From: Paenibacillus sp. FSL R5-0341
GTDB taxonomy: Bacteria; Bacillota; Bacilli; Paenibacillales; Paenibacillaceae
Direction: 5' to 3'
DNA: 64,000 bases
Assembly: GCF_037975235.1 (NCBI RefSeq)
Contig: NZ_CP150241.1
Span: 3,596,001 to 3,660,000, forward strand
The notes beneath the pieces are model-generated. The model saw only the letters and a program-made list of their open reading frames with translations, ran no database searches and was not told the DNA's origin. Both the position numbers and the translations under genes were made by a program. This document shows, piece by piece, positions 54,165-62,375 of this stretch (the stretch's first letter is position 1; each line of letters starts with the position of its first letter).

Positions 54165-54415
54165 GTCCACCTCCTTCGAAAATGTAGGATATTAGCCATT
54201 CTGCCGTTCATATGCAATTTCAACTTCCCAATGCTTCCACCTCCACCCGGTTCTGTCGAATAACAAAGATATGCTTCTTTTATTATATAATTCTACACTA
54301 CACAGTCAATCCGTGTCCTATGACAACGAAATGGCACAAACGCCTTTTTTCTTTTACAAAAGTAACGATTACGCTGTTTTTTTAACATTTTGCAAACAAT
54401 GAATTAACCAAACGC

Positions 54416-54461
54416 AAGAGAGTATCCTCACTCATGCTTCGACATGGCTGGATACTCTCTT
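54416..54461 (-). terminator. terminator after the sigma-DUF1835 gene
   Basis: AAGAGAGTATCC pairs with GGATACTCTCTT over a loop with an inner CATG stem. The T-rich tract is stronger on the plus strand, but only the minus-strand gene ends nearby. Confidence 0.65.
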
Positions 54462-54532
54462 TATTTATTACTTTTATATAGCATAGAAGTATAGGACCAT
54501 TGCCCGAAACTCTATATCTTTTCCTCTATTTC

Positions 54533-56113
54533 CTATGTCGACTCAATCTCGTTTACGGTCTCAGAAGCTGGGTTCCAGCGCCACTTCGCTTGTTCCCCCC
54601 TTTCGTTATGCAATCCACCGATCCAGAATTCATCCTGCTTCAGTAGCGCCCAATCTGCCTCTCCACTCAGCACCTGAATCCCAAGTTCCGTCAGCGACAG
54701 GACTGCGTCACCGAATTTTTCATCATGTTGCCTGAAGTTAGGAAAAATTGTTGCACCAGTCAACTGAAGCAGCGCATACGGTCCTTCTGTCATTCGCTTC
54801 AGGTGTGCCCAGTATTCAAGATCACCCATCCCGAGAATATGCAGCTTGTTCCCTACCTCTTGAAACAAAGGATATGGACGCTCCACACCTGCTTTAATGG
54901 TCTCCAGTGTCGTCTGCTCAATGACTCCCAAGCCGTTTGATACAGATGGCAAACGAGACAAATGTGCCTTAAAGGCAGCGTTCGCAAAGGGGAGCGCAGA
55001 AGTGTCTGCCTGCAAGTAATCCAGATGATGCCGGATATCAGATGACGTATAGGCTTCCCAGAACTGTGCACCTGCCTGTAGCTCGTCCGTATCAATCACA
55101 TGCCAACTGCCAGACAGACGTTCGATCTGTGTGGAGGTTAGTTGACCCAGTCCCCTAAAGTGCTCGATCTCTGGATACGAGTCAATATAGAGCAGATTCA
55201 GCTTCGTATTCTGGAGTGCTTGTCCTTTGAAATAATGTAATAAGTAAGATAACATTGTCTGATCATAGAGATCGTATTCAAACCATAAGACAATCTCCTT
55301 GTATTGTTGAAACGAATGCAACTTGCGTTCAAGCTCCTCAATCTGCAAGTATTCCGTCTGTGGAATGCCCAACTGCCGCTCTAACACGGATGCCCGATTC
55401 TTACGCTCCTTTACATCTCCCATATCTTTGGCTACTGGCCCGAACGTGTACAATTCTCTCCATACGAGGATATCTCCCTCGATTCCACTCTCTCTTAGAC
55501 GATTGGCAGCGTGATCGCCATTCATAATGTGTAACAATCCTTTTCCTCCTTCATACAAGTCACTGAACACAGAGACCAGATCCCTCACTGGCATAGAGCG
55601 CTTGAGTTTGGATCGGGCATCGAACAGCCTTTTCTTTAATGCAGGTACCTTAACCCCGAGAAAATCCGATATTTCCCTGAGTGAGTATCCTTCCAAATAA
55701 AACAGTTCAACAGCAATCCGCATCGATGACGGCAAAATTGCAATCGAATCACGCAGCGTTCGATGCATTTCGTTTTGCACCGCTTGTTCTTCTGGATTAT
55801 GCGACTGATCCTCTTCATGGAATACATGCTCCAGCTCCTGAACGGGAATCAGGGTATGCTGCTTGCGTCTTAGCCAGCGATAACACTGCCTCTCCACGAT
55901 CACCTTGAACCACCCGGGAAAAGCCTCCGAATCTTCCAGCTTGGACAGATTGCCAAAGGCCTCAGTAAACGCCTCCTGCACGACATCTTCTGCCCAGAAT
56001 GTATCCCCCAACCGATTGTAGGCAACAGCAAGAGCCATCCCGCGATATTGAGACATCAGTTGTGTGTAAGCTTCGGGTTCGCCTTTCATCGCTCCTTCAA
56101 TCCATGACTTCAA
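54533..56113 (-). CDS. ECF sigma factor fused to a DUF1835-type domain
   Basis: From a TTG at 56113 (AAGGGAG 7 nt upstream) the protein has 526 residues. The first 180 form an ECF sigma factor: region 2 with AEDVVQEAFTEAF near 42 and region 4 with GYSLREISDFLGVKVPALKKRLFDAR near 140. From about 195 the protein continues into a DUF1835-type domain, opening with LHIMNGDHAANRL and ending with a DUF3658-like helical part. This tail is far longer than the C-terminal extensions of usual ECF factors and may act as its sensor or built-in control, since no anti-sigma gene is adjacent. The ATG at 56131 adds 6 residues but has no ribosome binding site. The target genes are unknown. Confidence 0.85.
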   Translation of the reverse strand: MKSWIEGAMKGEPEAYTQLMSQYRGMALAVAYNRLGDTFWAEDVVQEAFTEAFGNLSKLEDSEAFPGWFKVIVERQCYRWLRRKQHTLIPVQELEHVFHEEDQSHNPEEQAVQNEMHRTLRDSIAILPSSMRIAVELFYLEGYSLREISDFLGVKVPALKKRLFDARSKLKRSMPVRDLVSVFSDLYEGGKGLLHIMNGDHAANRLRESGIEGDILVWRELYTFGPVAKDMGDVKERKNRASVLERQLGIPQTEYLQIEELERKLHSFQQYKEIVLWFEYDLYDQTMLSYLLHYFKGQALQNTKLNLLYIDSYPEIEHFRGLGQLTSTQIERLSGSWHVIDTDELQAGAQFWEAYTSSDIRHHLDYLQADTSALPFANAAFKAHLSRLPSVSNGLGVIEQTTLETIKAGVERPYPLFQEVGNKLHILGMGDLEYWAHLKRMTEGPYALLQLTGATIFPNFRQHDEKFGDAVLSLTELGIQVLSGEADWALLKQDEFWIGGLHNERGEQAKWRWNPASETVNEIEST

Positions 56114-56238
56114 ACTATGGACTCCCTTCATATAGGCATGTTGCTTGTTCTATTCATATATAAGTGCCATGTTTTTATCAAAAGGTTACGTCTTACTCGA
56201 TCATATGTAATCGTTTTGCACAAATACTTATGTAAAAA

Positions 56239-56274
56239 GCTGTCCCGTCTGCGGATATCCACATTCAGGACAGC
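56239..56274 (-). terminator. terminator of the cwlJ-gerQ operon
   Basis: GCTGTCC pairs with GGACAGC, with a GGATATCC inner element, and five T follow on the minus strand. It lies about 60 bp after the gerQ stop. Confidence 0.75.
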
Positions 56275-56334
56275 ATGTAATTCAGTATGTGTTATTCATA
56301 TCAAATATCAATCAAACTGATGAGGCGCCAATGA

Positions 56335-56850
56335 TCATCTGCTTGGAGCTTGTGGGTAGTTTCCTACTACGCCAGGATACTGATACAACAACGGCTCATC
56401 AAATGTAGCATAGTCGAAGTTGACCATCAACAGCATGATCCGTCTTCCTGTCTTCGGGTCGCTGATGATAATATGGTCACGGCCCGCTGCTTCAATGATA
56501 CCTTGGAATATACGAGCGTTCCACTCTTTGTTGCCTTCGTATGTCATGTAGAACGTACCGAATTTCCCGAGGTTCAGACGCAAAATATTTTCAATGTACG
56601 ACTGCTCAAACTGTGGAGCCGTTGTAGTGATGACTGCACCCGTTGGTGTCATTGGGCTTCCGCTGGATACGAGTGGGGGTACACTTGTGGAGCTTGGTGA
56701 TACCATACCTGGTGTTACTGACATGGAAGGCATTCCGTTACCGATTTTGTAAGACGTACCTTGAACCTGAGAATTGGCTTGTTGGCCTAACACGGAATTC
56801 GCTTGCTGACCCAATGTTTGAGTCGATGGTTGATAAGGCTGATTAATCAT
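56335..56850 (-). CDS. gerQ: spore coat germination protein GerQ
   Basis: The 171-residue product has a Gln/Ser/Pro-rich N-terminal half (about residues 1-80) and the conserved GerQ domain in the C-terminal half, marked by SYIENILRLNLGK, FYMTYEGNKEWNA and GIIEAAGRDHIIISDP. GerQ is a spore coat protein needed to place CwlJ and is cross-linked in the mature spore. It follows cwlJ with an 18-bp gap, the arrangement also found in Bacillus. The ATG has GGGGAGG upstream. Expression is expected in the mother cell late in sporulation. Confidence 0.94.
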   Translation of the reverse strand: MINQPYQPSTQTLGQQANSVLGQQANSQVQGTSYKIGNGMPSMSVTPGMVSPSSTSVPPLVSSGSPMTPTGAVITTTAPQFEQSYIENILRLNLGKFGTFYMTYEGNKEWNARIFQGIIEAAGRDHIIISDPKTGRRIMLLMVNFDYATFDEPLLYQYPGVVGNYPQAPSR

Positions 56851-56868
56851 GGTGATTCCTCCCCAAAT

Positions 56869-57291
56869 TTAATATACTTCCGGACAGTCTTCGCCTGAAG
56901 GACTGAAGAAACAATGCGCTTTGAAACGTCCTGTATTTTGCTGGTTATACCACGTTTCAGGACACTCGCCCACAGGTCGGAAGAACCACAATGAATTGCT
57001 GGCAGGCCAGAAACGCTCTCCATTGATCACACGTTGTGCCAGACGAATCTCGGACTGTCTTGCCCGCTGGTAGAAGTAACCCTTCTGTGTGGACTCGTAG
57101 CCTCCTGGATTCTGGAATACCATACGATTGATATCGCGAATATCCTTAAAGTCCAGGCAATCCACCAGTACCCGGTTCACACTTACATTGCCCACAAGCA
57201 ACATACCTTGTTCGCCGTCACCTTCAGCCTCCGCCCTCATTAGCCTAGCCAATAGCTTGACGTCCTCTGAGTTGGCTTTAATAACAGCCAT
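56869..57291 (-). CDS. cwlJ: spore cortex-lytic enzyme CwlJ
   Basis: From the ATG at 57291 (GGGAGG upstream) the protein has 140 residues, the normal CwlJ length, and no signal peptide. It shows the SleB/CwlJ hydrolase pattern: LARLMRAEAEGDGEQGMLLVGNV with the candidate catalytic glutamate near residue 22, QKGYFYQRARQSE, and the C-terminal WYNQ and HCFF motifs. CwlJ degrades cortex peptidoglycan during germination and responds to calcium dipicolinate. The frame is open for 95 codons upstream, but that part crosses the preceding terminator. Confidence 0.94.
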   Translation of the reverse strand: MAVIKANSEDVKLLARLMRAEAEGDGEQGMLLVGNVSVNRVLVDCLDFKDIRDINRMVFQNPGGYESTQKGYFYQRARQSEIRLAQRVINGERFWPASNSLWFFRPVGECPETWYNQQNTGRFKAHCFFSPSGEDCPEVY

Positions 57292-57390
57292 AGTCTGTTT
57301 CCTCCCTTGTTTCAGCTGTTCATCACCGTACATCGTATTGTGCAGGAGCCCATTCGGTGACACGATTCCATCTTTTTCCCATAAAAAAAA

Positions 57391-57424
57391 GCCCGGAACC
57401 TCACCCAAGGTGAAGTCCCGAAGC
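57391..57424 (-). terminator. terminator after the double-barrel protein gene
   Basis: A GGGACTTCACC/GGTGAGGTTCC stem with outer GCC-type pairs is followed by eight T on the minus strand, 28 bp after the stop. Confidence 0.85.
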
Positions 57425-57451
57425 CATTTATTTCTTATATTACTCGCCTGT

Positions 57452-59197
57452 TTAAGGCTTGGCTTGAATCCAGTAATCATAGGCATGTACAATATTGCCC
57501 TGGTAAGCTTGATATTCGGCCAGCAGATCGGGAAGCTTGGCAAGTTGAAGCTCCATCTCTGCTGCCCCCTTCTCATAAAATGAAATATGAGGACCTTCGT
57601 GGTTCTCTTTCATTTCTACCGAAATCATTAACCTTTTGCCCAAACGATCCGCGATCTCCATCTCCTGACTCACCACAGCAGCAATGCCATTGGAACCTTC
57701 CGCTTTGTTACGGAAAGCCATCATCGACACATGATCGAGTGTATCAATCATAAACTCTGTCACAGACATATCTTTGCCCGGCAACGGGAAGGTATCCAGC
57801 CAGACAGCAAGATCTGCACTCGTTTCGAGATCACTATCCTTCTTCGTCTCTTCCTGGAAAAAAGTAATGTTGGCGGCCCATTCGGTCAACAGGGTATTCC
57901 GGTTGCTCTCCCACTCCGGCAAGGTATAAGGCTCAATATCCAGATGGATGCCTTCAAATTGTTCATCCGGTTCGGATTCAGCATTATAATTTTTCACATA
58001 ATCTATTAAGCGCTGTATCCGTGGACGATTCTCTTTCTTGCCCCAGATCGGGTGTCCACCCATCGCATGGATTTCAATGCCCTGGGCTTTGGCCCGTTTT
58101 ACAAAACTTCGGTAACTGGAATAGGGTTGATCCAGATCCAAGCGAACATACAACCAGTTAATGTTCTGCTCTCTCGCAAACGCTAGGATGTGCTCGCCTC
58201 CGTCATTCGTCACCTGAGAGGCCTCCCAAATATATGTTCCCCGAATCTCTGGCTGGTTGGATGGAATCTCCGGTGATGGCAGTTCCGACGGCTCCAGTTG
58301 TCCCCAATATACAATGTCATGTACAGCAGAACCGGCGTAGGAAGTATGTTCGCTGAATGCAGAGGCAACTTCTTCAATAACACTTTCCAGCTGCGCCGCC
58401 CCTTTACCGGCAAATGTCGTGAACTCCTCGCCAGGCATGGGCTTGGTGTTCAACCCAACCGTGATGCTCGCATTACTGGCATCAGCCCAGTTTAGTTCCT
58501 GTTCAATTAAACGTATAATGCCATTGTTGCCTTGCGCGTTATCACGGTAAGCGAGTAAAGTGACATGGTCCACATGTTCAATAAACCAACGTGACAATGG
58601 TTCGTTATCCGCATCCTCAGAAGTTCTATTCCCTGTGACGGTGTACGAATCCAGCCAAAATGGCAGGTCAACATTCACAGCAACTGCGCCATCCTGTCTC
58701 ACTTGCTCAAATAACAAATTCATATTGGTCACCCAGGATTGAACCAGTGGCTTGGCATCTTCTTTCCAGGCTGGTAAAACGTAAGGCTTAATATCCAGAT
58801 GTATGGCATCAAATCGCTCATTGGGCTCCGCATCCAGATTATAATCACTTACCCACGAGGCTAATCTGAGCATGGGACCTTCACGGCCACTGACCGCCCA
58901 AGATGGATCGCCGCCTAGCGCTTCAACCGCAATACCCGCACGGCTTGCTTTGGCTATAAACGTCTGGTATACCTCTTTGGACAGCGTCATGTCTACATTC
59001 ACGTAGAGTCTATTTATCTTATGTTTAGCTGCGTTAGCCAGCAGCTCATCTCCGTTGCTAACAGACTGTGCCTGCCATACCCAGGCCGCCCGTATATCCG
59101 CGCCGTCAGCTTCAGCAGGTGACTCATTCCCTATCATTATCATCCCTCCGATCAGCAGTAACAGCCAAAATACCTTCCGGGATTGTTTCCCGAACAT
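57452..59197 (-). CDS. secreted protein with two tandem GH-like barrel domains
   Basis: The 581-residue product has a signal peptide (about residues 1-30, cleavage near AEA). Two homologous domains of about 270 residues follow (about 33-300 and 318-578). Each starts with a WVWQAQSV/YIWEASQV strand and has an HLDI-x-PY-x-LP motif (134-141 and 419-426), like the catalytic strand of GH18-type barrels. In the second domain this reads HLDIEPY (Glu422), while in the first it reads HLDIKPY (Lys137). A second glutamate (Glu528) is matched by Asn250. So the second domain looks catalytic and the first degenerate, perhaps a binding module. The substrate may be a cell-wall or biofilm glycan. I do not recognise a named family. 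Confidence 0.82.
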   Translation of the reverse strand: MFGKQSRKVFWLLLLIGGMIMIGNESPAEADGADIRAAWVWQAQSVSNGDELLANAAKHKINRLYVNVDMTLSKEVYQTFIAKASRAGIAVEALGGDPSWAVSGREGPMLRLASWVSDYNLDAEPNERFDAIHLDIKPYVLPAWKEDAKPLVQSWVTNMNLLFEQVRQDGAVAVNVDLPFWLDSYTVTGNRTSEDADNEPLSRWFIEHVDHVTLLAYRDNAQGNNGIIRLIEQELNWADASNASITVGLNTKPMPGEEFTTFAGKGAAQLESVIEEVASAFSEHTSYAGSAVHDIVYWGQLEPSELPSPEIPSNQPEIRGTYIWEASQVTNDGGEHILAFAREQNINWLYVRLDLDQPYSSYRSFVKRAKAQGIEIHAMGGHPIWGKKENRPRIQRLIDYVKNYNAESEPDEQFEGIHLDIEPYTLPEWESNRNTLLTEWAANITFFQEETKKDSDLETSADLAVWLDTFPLPGKDMSVTEFMIDTLDHVSMMAFRNKAEGSNGIAAVVSQEMEIADRLGKRLMISVEMKENHEGPHISFYEKGAAEMELQLAKLPDLLAEYQAYQGNIVHAYDYWIQAKP

Positions 59198-59263
59198 ATA
59201 CTCCCTCCATTCCTATACTGTTATAAAATCACATTTATTATAGCAACCGAGTTAGTAAAAACA

Positions 59264-59294
59264 AATAAGCCCAAGTGCTTAACTTGGGCTTATT
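59264..59294. terminator. terminator after the SDR gene
   Basis: A perfect 13-bp stem AATAAGCCCAAGT/ACTTGGGCTTATT with a 5-nt loop; TGTTTTTAC follows on the minus strand. Confidence 0.82.
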
Positions 59295-59341
59295 ACTCTT
59301 ATGTTGGGATATTATGAGACTCGTCCGGCTCTATCCCGGTT

Positions 59342-60091
59342 CTAGTCCTCATATATCATTTTTCGGGTCATGCCTCCATCAATAACGAGGTTGGTCCCTG
59401 TGACAAAGGTATTGCTTGGATCAGATAAATATAGACAAGCACGGGAGATATCCGAAGGTACACCTACACGACCGGAGGGATGCTGTTCATGATCCTCCTT
59501 TTTCAGTTTCTTCACGTCTCCTGTCTCAATCCATCCCGGACTGATACAATTGACCCGAATTTGGTCTTTGCCCAGTGAGACTGCCAGCGCATGCGTCAGA
59601 GCCACAATTGCCCCTTTGGAGGCAGCATAGGCTTCGGTATCCGGCTCAGACATTAGTGCACGGGTAGAAGCCATGTTGATAATGGCACCCCCGTGTTCAT
59701 TGCTTTTCATATGTTTGGCTGCTTCCCTACTCGCCAAAAAGCAACTTCTCACATTGGTATTGAGTACATCGTCCCATTCTTCCAGCGTTAGCTCATAGGG
59801 TGACTTCCATTTTGCAAGTCCTGCATTATTCACCAGAACATCGATTTGCTTAAATTCTTCCACGGTGGTCCGAAAAAGATTCGTAATATCCTGCTCGCTC
59901 CGAACATCACATTGAACAAAGATGGCTTCTCCGCCTTCATTACGAATGGAAGCTGCGGCTGCTGCACCCTCGGCTTCCTTGTTGTCGGCAAGAACAACTT
60001 TGGCCCCAGCGACCGCATAAGCCTCAGCCACACTGCGTCCTATTCCCTGAGCAGCACCGGTTACAACAACGACCTGATCTGTAAATGACAT
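59342..60091 (-). CDS. short-chain dehydrogenase/reductase
   Basis: The 249-residue classical SDR has the NAD(P)-binding TGAAQGIGR motif (residues 12-20), NNAG near 88, and the catalytic Ser-Tyr-Lys set, with serine in MASTRA near 141 and YAASK near 154. An acidic residue after the second strand (ADNKEA) favours NAD over NADP. The start is the second ATG, at 60091, which is 8 nt from AGGAGG; the first is only 2 nt away. Similar proteins oxidise sugars or alcohols such as glucose. The substrate is not evident; it stands alone. Confidence 0.88.
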   Translation of the reverse strand: MSFTDQVVVVTGAAQGIGRSVAEAYAVAGAKVVLADNKEAEGAAAAASIRNEGGEAIFVQCDVRSEQDITNLFRTTVEEFKQIDVLVNNAGLAKWKSPYELTLEEWDDVLNTNVRSCFLASREAAKHMKSNEHGGAIINMASTRALMSEPDTEAYAASKGAIVALTHALAVSLGKDQIRVNCISPGWIETGDVKKLKKEDHEQHPSGRVGVPSDISRACLYLSDPSNTFVTGTNLVIDGGMTRKMIYED

Positions 60092-60206
60092 ATTCATTTC
60101 CTCCTCTATGGTAATGATCCTGCGATCATAATCTGATTAAGCCTCTTCTTATATAAAAACACGTTAGGCCCATTAAGAAACGCTTGTCCGGCAAATAATC
60201 AAAAAA

Positions 60207-60231
60207 AGCTCACGCCATCCTGGCGCAAGCT
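60207..60231 (-). terminator. terminator after the DUF2500 gene
   Basis: AGCTTGCGCCA pairs with TGGCGTGAGCT across a 3-nt loop, and seven T follow on the minus strand, 8 bp after the stop. Confidence 0.85.
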
Positions 60232-60238
60232 GCTCGGT

Positions 60239-60631
60239 TTAACCGCGTAGGCGTTCGGAATATACGCGATTATATCGCTCGAAGCCGACATAACGCGTTC
60301 CTTTGAATGAGAGCCGTCCTTCATCCCCCTCAGCGCACAAACCATACTCTTCGCCATTGACTTTGAATTCGAGCCGATCTCCACTCTCTACCTCAAAGGT
60401 GACGTAATATAATGTTCGCGCTGTACTGCCTGGTTCAGATTGCGACTGACTCATCTTCATCCGTCTGCTGGTGATTCGTGAAGGTACGGTAAGCAGTGGC
60501 TCGGAGTTGTTACGCCCCCACCTCCATACCTCTTTTCCCATAGACAGAAGAACTATACCTATAAGCAGAACAAATACAACCGGAAAGACGGTTCCAAACA
60601 AATCAAACATCCAGGATGATTCAATGCCCAT
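60239..60631 (-). CDS. DUF2500 family membrane-anchored protein
   Basis: From the ATG at 60631 (GGAGGGAG upstream) the protein has 130 residues: an N-terminal membrane helix (about 9-31) and a beta-rich soluble domain (about 45-125) with VPSRITSRR, YYVTFEVESGDRLEFKV and GRLSFKGTRYVGFER, typical of DUF2500. Its function is not known. It stands alone with its own terminator. A longer in-frame start would overlap the peptidase gene upstream. Confidence 0.8.
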   Translation of the reverse strand: MGIESSWMFDLFGTVFPVVFVLLIGIVLLSMGKEVWRWGRNNSEPLLTVPSRITSRRMKMSQSQSEPGSTARTLYYVTFEVESGDRLEFKVNGEEYGLCAEGDEGRLSFKGTRYVGFERYNRVYSERLRG

Positions 60632-60747
60632 GTCTCTCCCTCCGTTCATACAACTTAGGACAGCCGGAGTCTTGACCCGTCTCCTGTAATGTATATGCGG
60701 ACGTACAAAGAACTTGTTAACCCGATTAAATATTTGAGCGATTAAAT

Positions 60748-61335
60748 CTACACTGGAAGTACGACGATATATGAGTTTTGACAAAAAGGTAACCATGATC
60801 TCCATAACGTATTCAGTTCACTAATGCTGATTTTCCGATTGTAATATTTTTCATCACAATTCATCTTGTGATCTAACGATTCGGCCAAGTAAAAATGCGT
60901 TTCATCATAGCCAACGACAGGAACAAAATGCAAATAACGTTGTTTAAGTTGTACTTTAATAAATAAAATAACAGGCACCCCTTGGCTGATCTGCTTCTTC
61001 AACGTATTCACATTCCCACGTAAGTACATTGCCTCATATCCAAGCTTTCTGAAAAAAACAACGACCGCTTTAGGATATACCGTCCCATCCAGTAATTTGC
61101 GAGGAACGGTTTCATAGAGCTTTGTCCCGTTGGACTCCACCCCGAAATGTCTCAAGACGAACGCACTGGAAAATGCAGCGCATTCATAGTTTTTCTGAAT
61201 ATCCAATCGATTGGGAGATTGAATATGGCAAGTGCTTGGCACATTGACTTTGTACATGCGATCTTTCTTGGGAAAACTGAAATGAAGGGAGATCACCCAG
61301 AGAATAATCAACCAAAGTAATACATTGAGAAACAA
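60748..61335 (-). CDS. C39-like cysteine peptidase with N-terminal membrane anchor
   Basis: The 195-residue product starts at a TTG with AAGGAGG upstream. Residues 3-20 form a membrane helix. The rest matches the C39-like papain fold: catalytic cysteine Cys52 in YECAAFSSAFVLRHFG, histidine His136 in LHFVPVVGYD and an acidic partner (Glu152) in FYLAES. The active site is probably outside the cell. Related proteins cleave peptide leaders or cell-surface proteins; no bacteriocin or ABC exporter gene lies here. It begins an AT-richer segment of accessory genes. Confidence 0.8.
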   Translation of the reverse strand: MFLNVLLWLIILWVISLHFSFPKKDRMYKVNVPSTCHIQSPNRLDIQKNYECAAFSSAFVLRHFGVESNGTKLYETVPRKLLDGTVYPKAVVVFFRKLGYEAMYLRGNVNTLKKQISQGVPVILFIKVQLKQRYLHFVPVVGYDETHFYLAESLDHKMNCDEKYYNRKISISELNTLWRSWLPFCQNSYIVVLPV

Positions 61336-61376
61336 TTTGTGACCTCCTTCCCTTTATCCTGATGTCTTTTAGGTGT

Positions 61377-61871
61377 TCATTCCTCACACCAGTTTTTTAG
61401 AACCCATTCTTTGATCTGTTCAGCTACTCCATCTGCTGTAAGTTCTGTCGTTTCAATTGTTTGCATTGGTGGGTCAAATGTAGTTTTCGAATTTTGTAGT
61501 AGCCAATTTGCAAAATTCTTGTGATCTTCGATCGAGTTCTCGTCCCACCCACGGGCTCTTAAACGCGTCTCGCGAGTAACATCGTCACAATGCAAATTCA
61601 TATATAGAATTCGATCAAATTGATCTATGTAATCGGACGATTCAATGTTTTCCGGCACCATCGTTCCGCATAAAACAGTCCCTCGTCCACTTAGCGATAT
61701 GCTATACGCAATCCTCAACCAATTTTCTTTGGCAATCTGCCAATCCACGTTATCGATGATATCCATATCAAAGACGTCAAAATCCGGGAGTAACTTGCGA
61801 ACATGTGATGAGATCGTTGTTTTTCCTGTTCCACTTGCGCCTGTCACTATAAATAAAGATAATTTTTTCAT
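61377..61871 (-). CDS. P-loop small-molecule kinase-like protein
   Basis: The 164-residue protein has a Walker A motif GASGTGKTT (residues 10-18), an FDMDIID acidic strand near 34, and a lid-like arginine-rich stretch (TRETRLRARGWDE) near 100. It resembles nucleoside, shikimate or adenylate kinase-type P-loop enzymes. The ATG follows TAGGAGG. It lies in a run with a NUDIX hydrolase and an APH-like kinase, with gaps of 18-60 bp. The substrate cannot be told; a nucleotide or an antibiotic are options. Confidence 0.8.
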   Translation of the reverse strand: MKKLSLFIVTGASGTGKTTISSHVRKLLPDFDVFDMDIIDNVDWQIAKENWLRIAYSISLSGRGTVLCGTMVPENIESSDYIDQFDRILYMNLHCDDVTRETRLRARGWDENSIEDHKNFANWLLQNSKTTFDPPMQTIETTELTADGVAEQIKEWVLKNWCEE

Positions 61872-61889
61872 GTAAGTCCTCCTAAGCTT

Positions 61890-62315
61890 TTAAATATTGT
61901 TTTTATCACTAAACTCAATACAAAAAGGTTGCATCTCAGGTTTTAAGCAATACTCTATTCTTTCTCTGAAATTTTTCCATTCGACTTTTAAAATGGCTTC
62001 TTCAATTGGAAAGAAACCTGATTCTAAACTCTCCGATGATATCGTTAATTCTCCTCCTATTGGTTTGGCTAAAAATAATGTGTTACATATTGAATTTTCG
62101 ATATTTTGAAATATTCCACAGAATTTAATGATTTCAATGTCGATTCCGGATTCCTCTTTTGTCTCTCTGATCGCTGCTTGACTTAGGGATTCTCCTTCTT
62201 CCACTTGACCACCTGGCATTTCCCATCCTCTTCTGGGTCCTCTAATAAGTAATAATTCATTTTTGTCGTTTATGACGATTGCAGCGGCAGATACGATATG
62301 TTTTGGAGGGCTCAT
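61890..62315 (-). CDS. NUDIX hydrolase
   Basis: This 141-residue protein has a complete NUDIX box (GGQVEEGESLSQAA and RETKEESGI, about residues 34-57), which binds magnesium and cleaves nucleoside diphosphates linked to another group. The N-terminal strand IVINDKNELLLIRGP is typical. The ATG has AAGGAG upstream. It is in tandem with the kinase-like gene. The substrate is unknown. Confidence 0.88.
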   Translation of the reverse strand: MSPPKHIVSAAAIVINDKNELLLIRGPRRGWEMPGGQVEEGESLSQAAIRETKEESGIDIEIIKFCGIFQNIENSICNTLFLAKPIGGELTISSESLESGFFPIEEAILKVEWKNFRERIEYCLKPEMQPFCIEFSDKNNI

Positions 62316-62375
62316 TTATTCGACTCCTTCTAAATGGATTGGATGTTCGCTTGAAGAGCATGATTTAAAGCCAAT

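Noticed and set aside
54128..54300. Magnesium (M-box) or manganese riboswitch before the CNNM gene
   Set aside because: I could not find the conserved sequence blocks of either class; only the short leader hairpin is supported.
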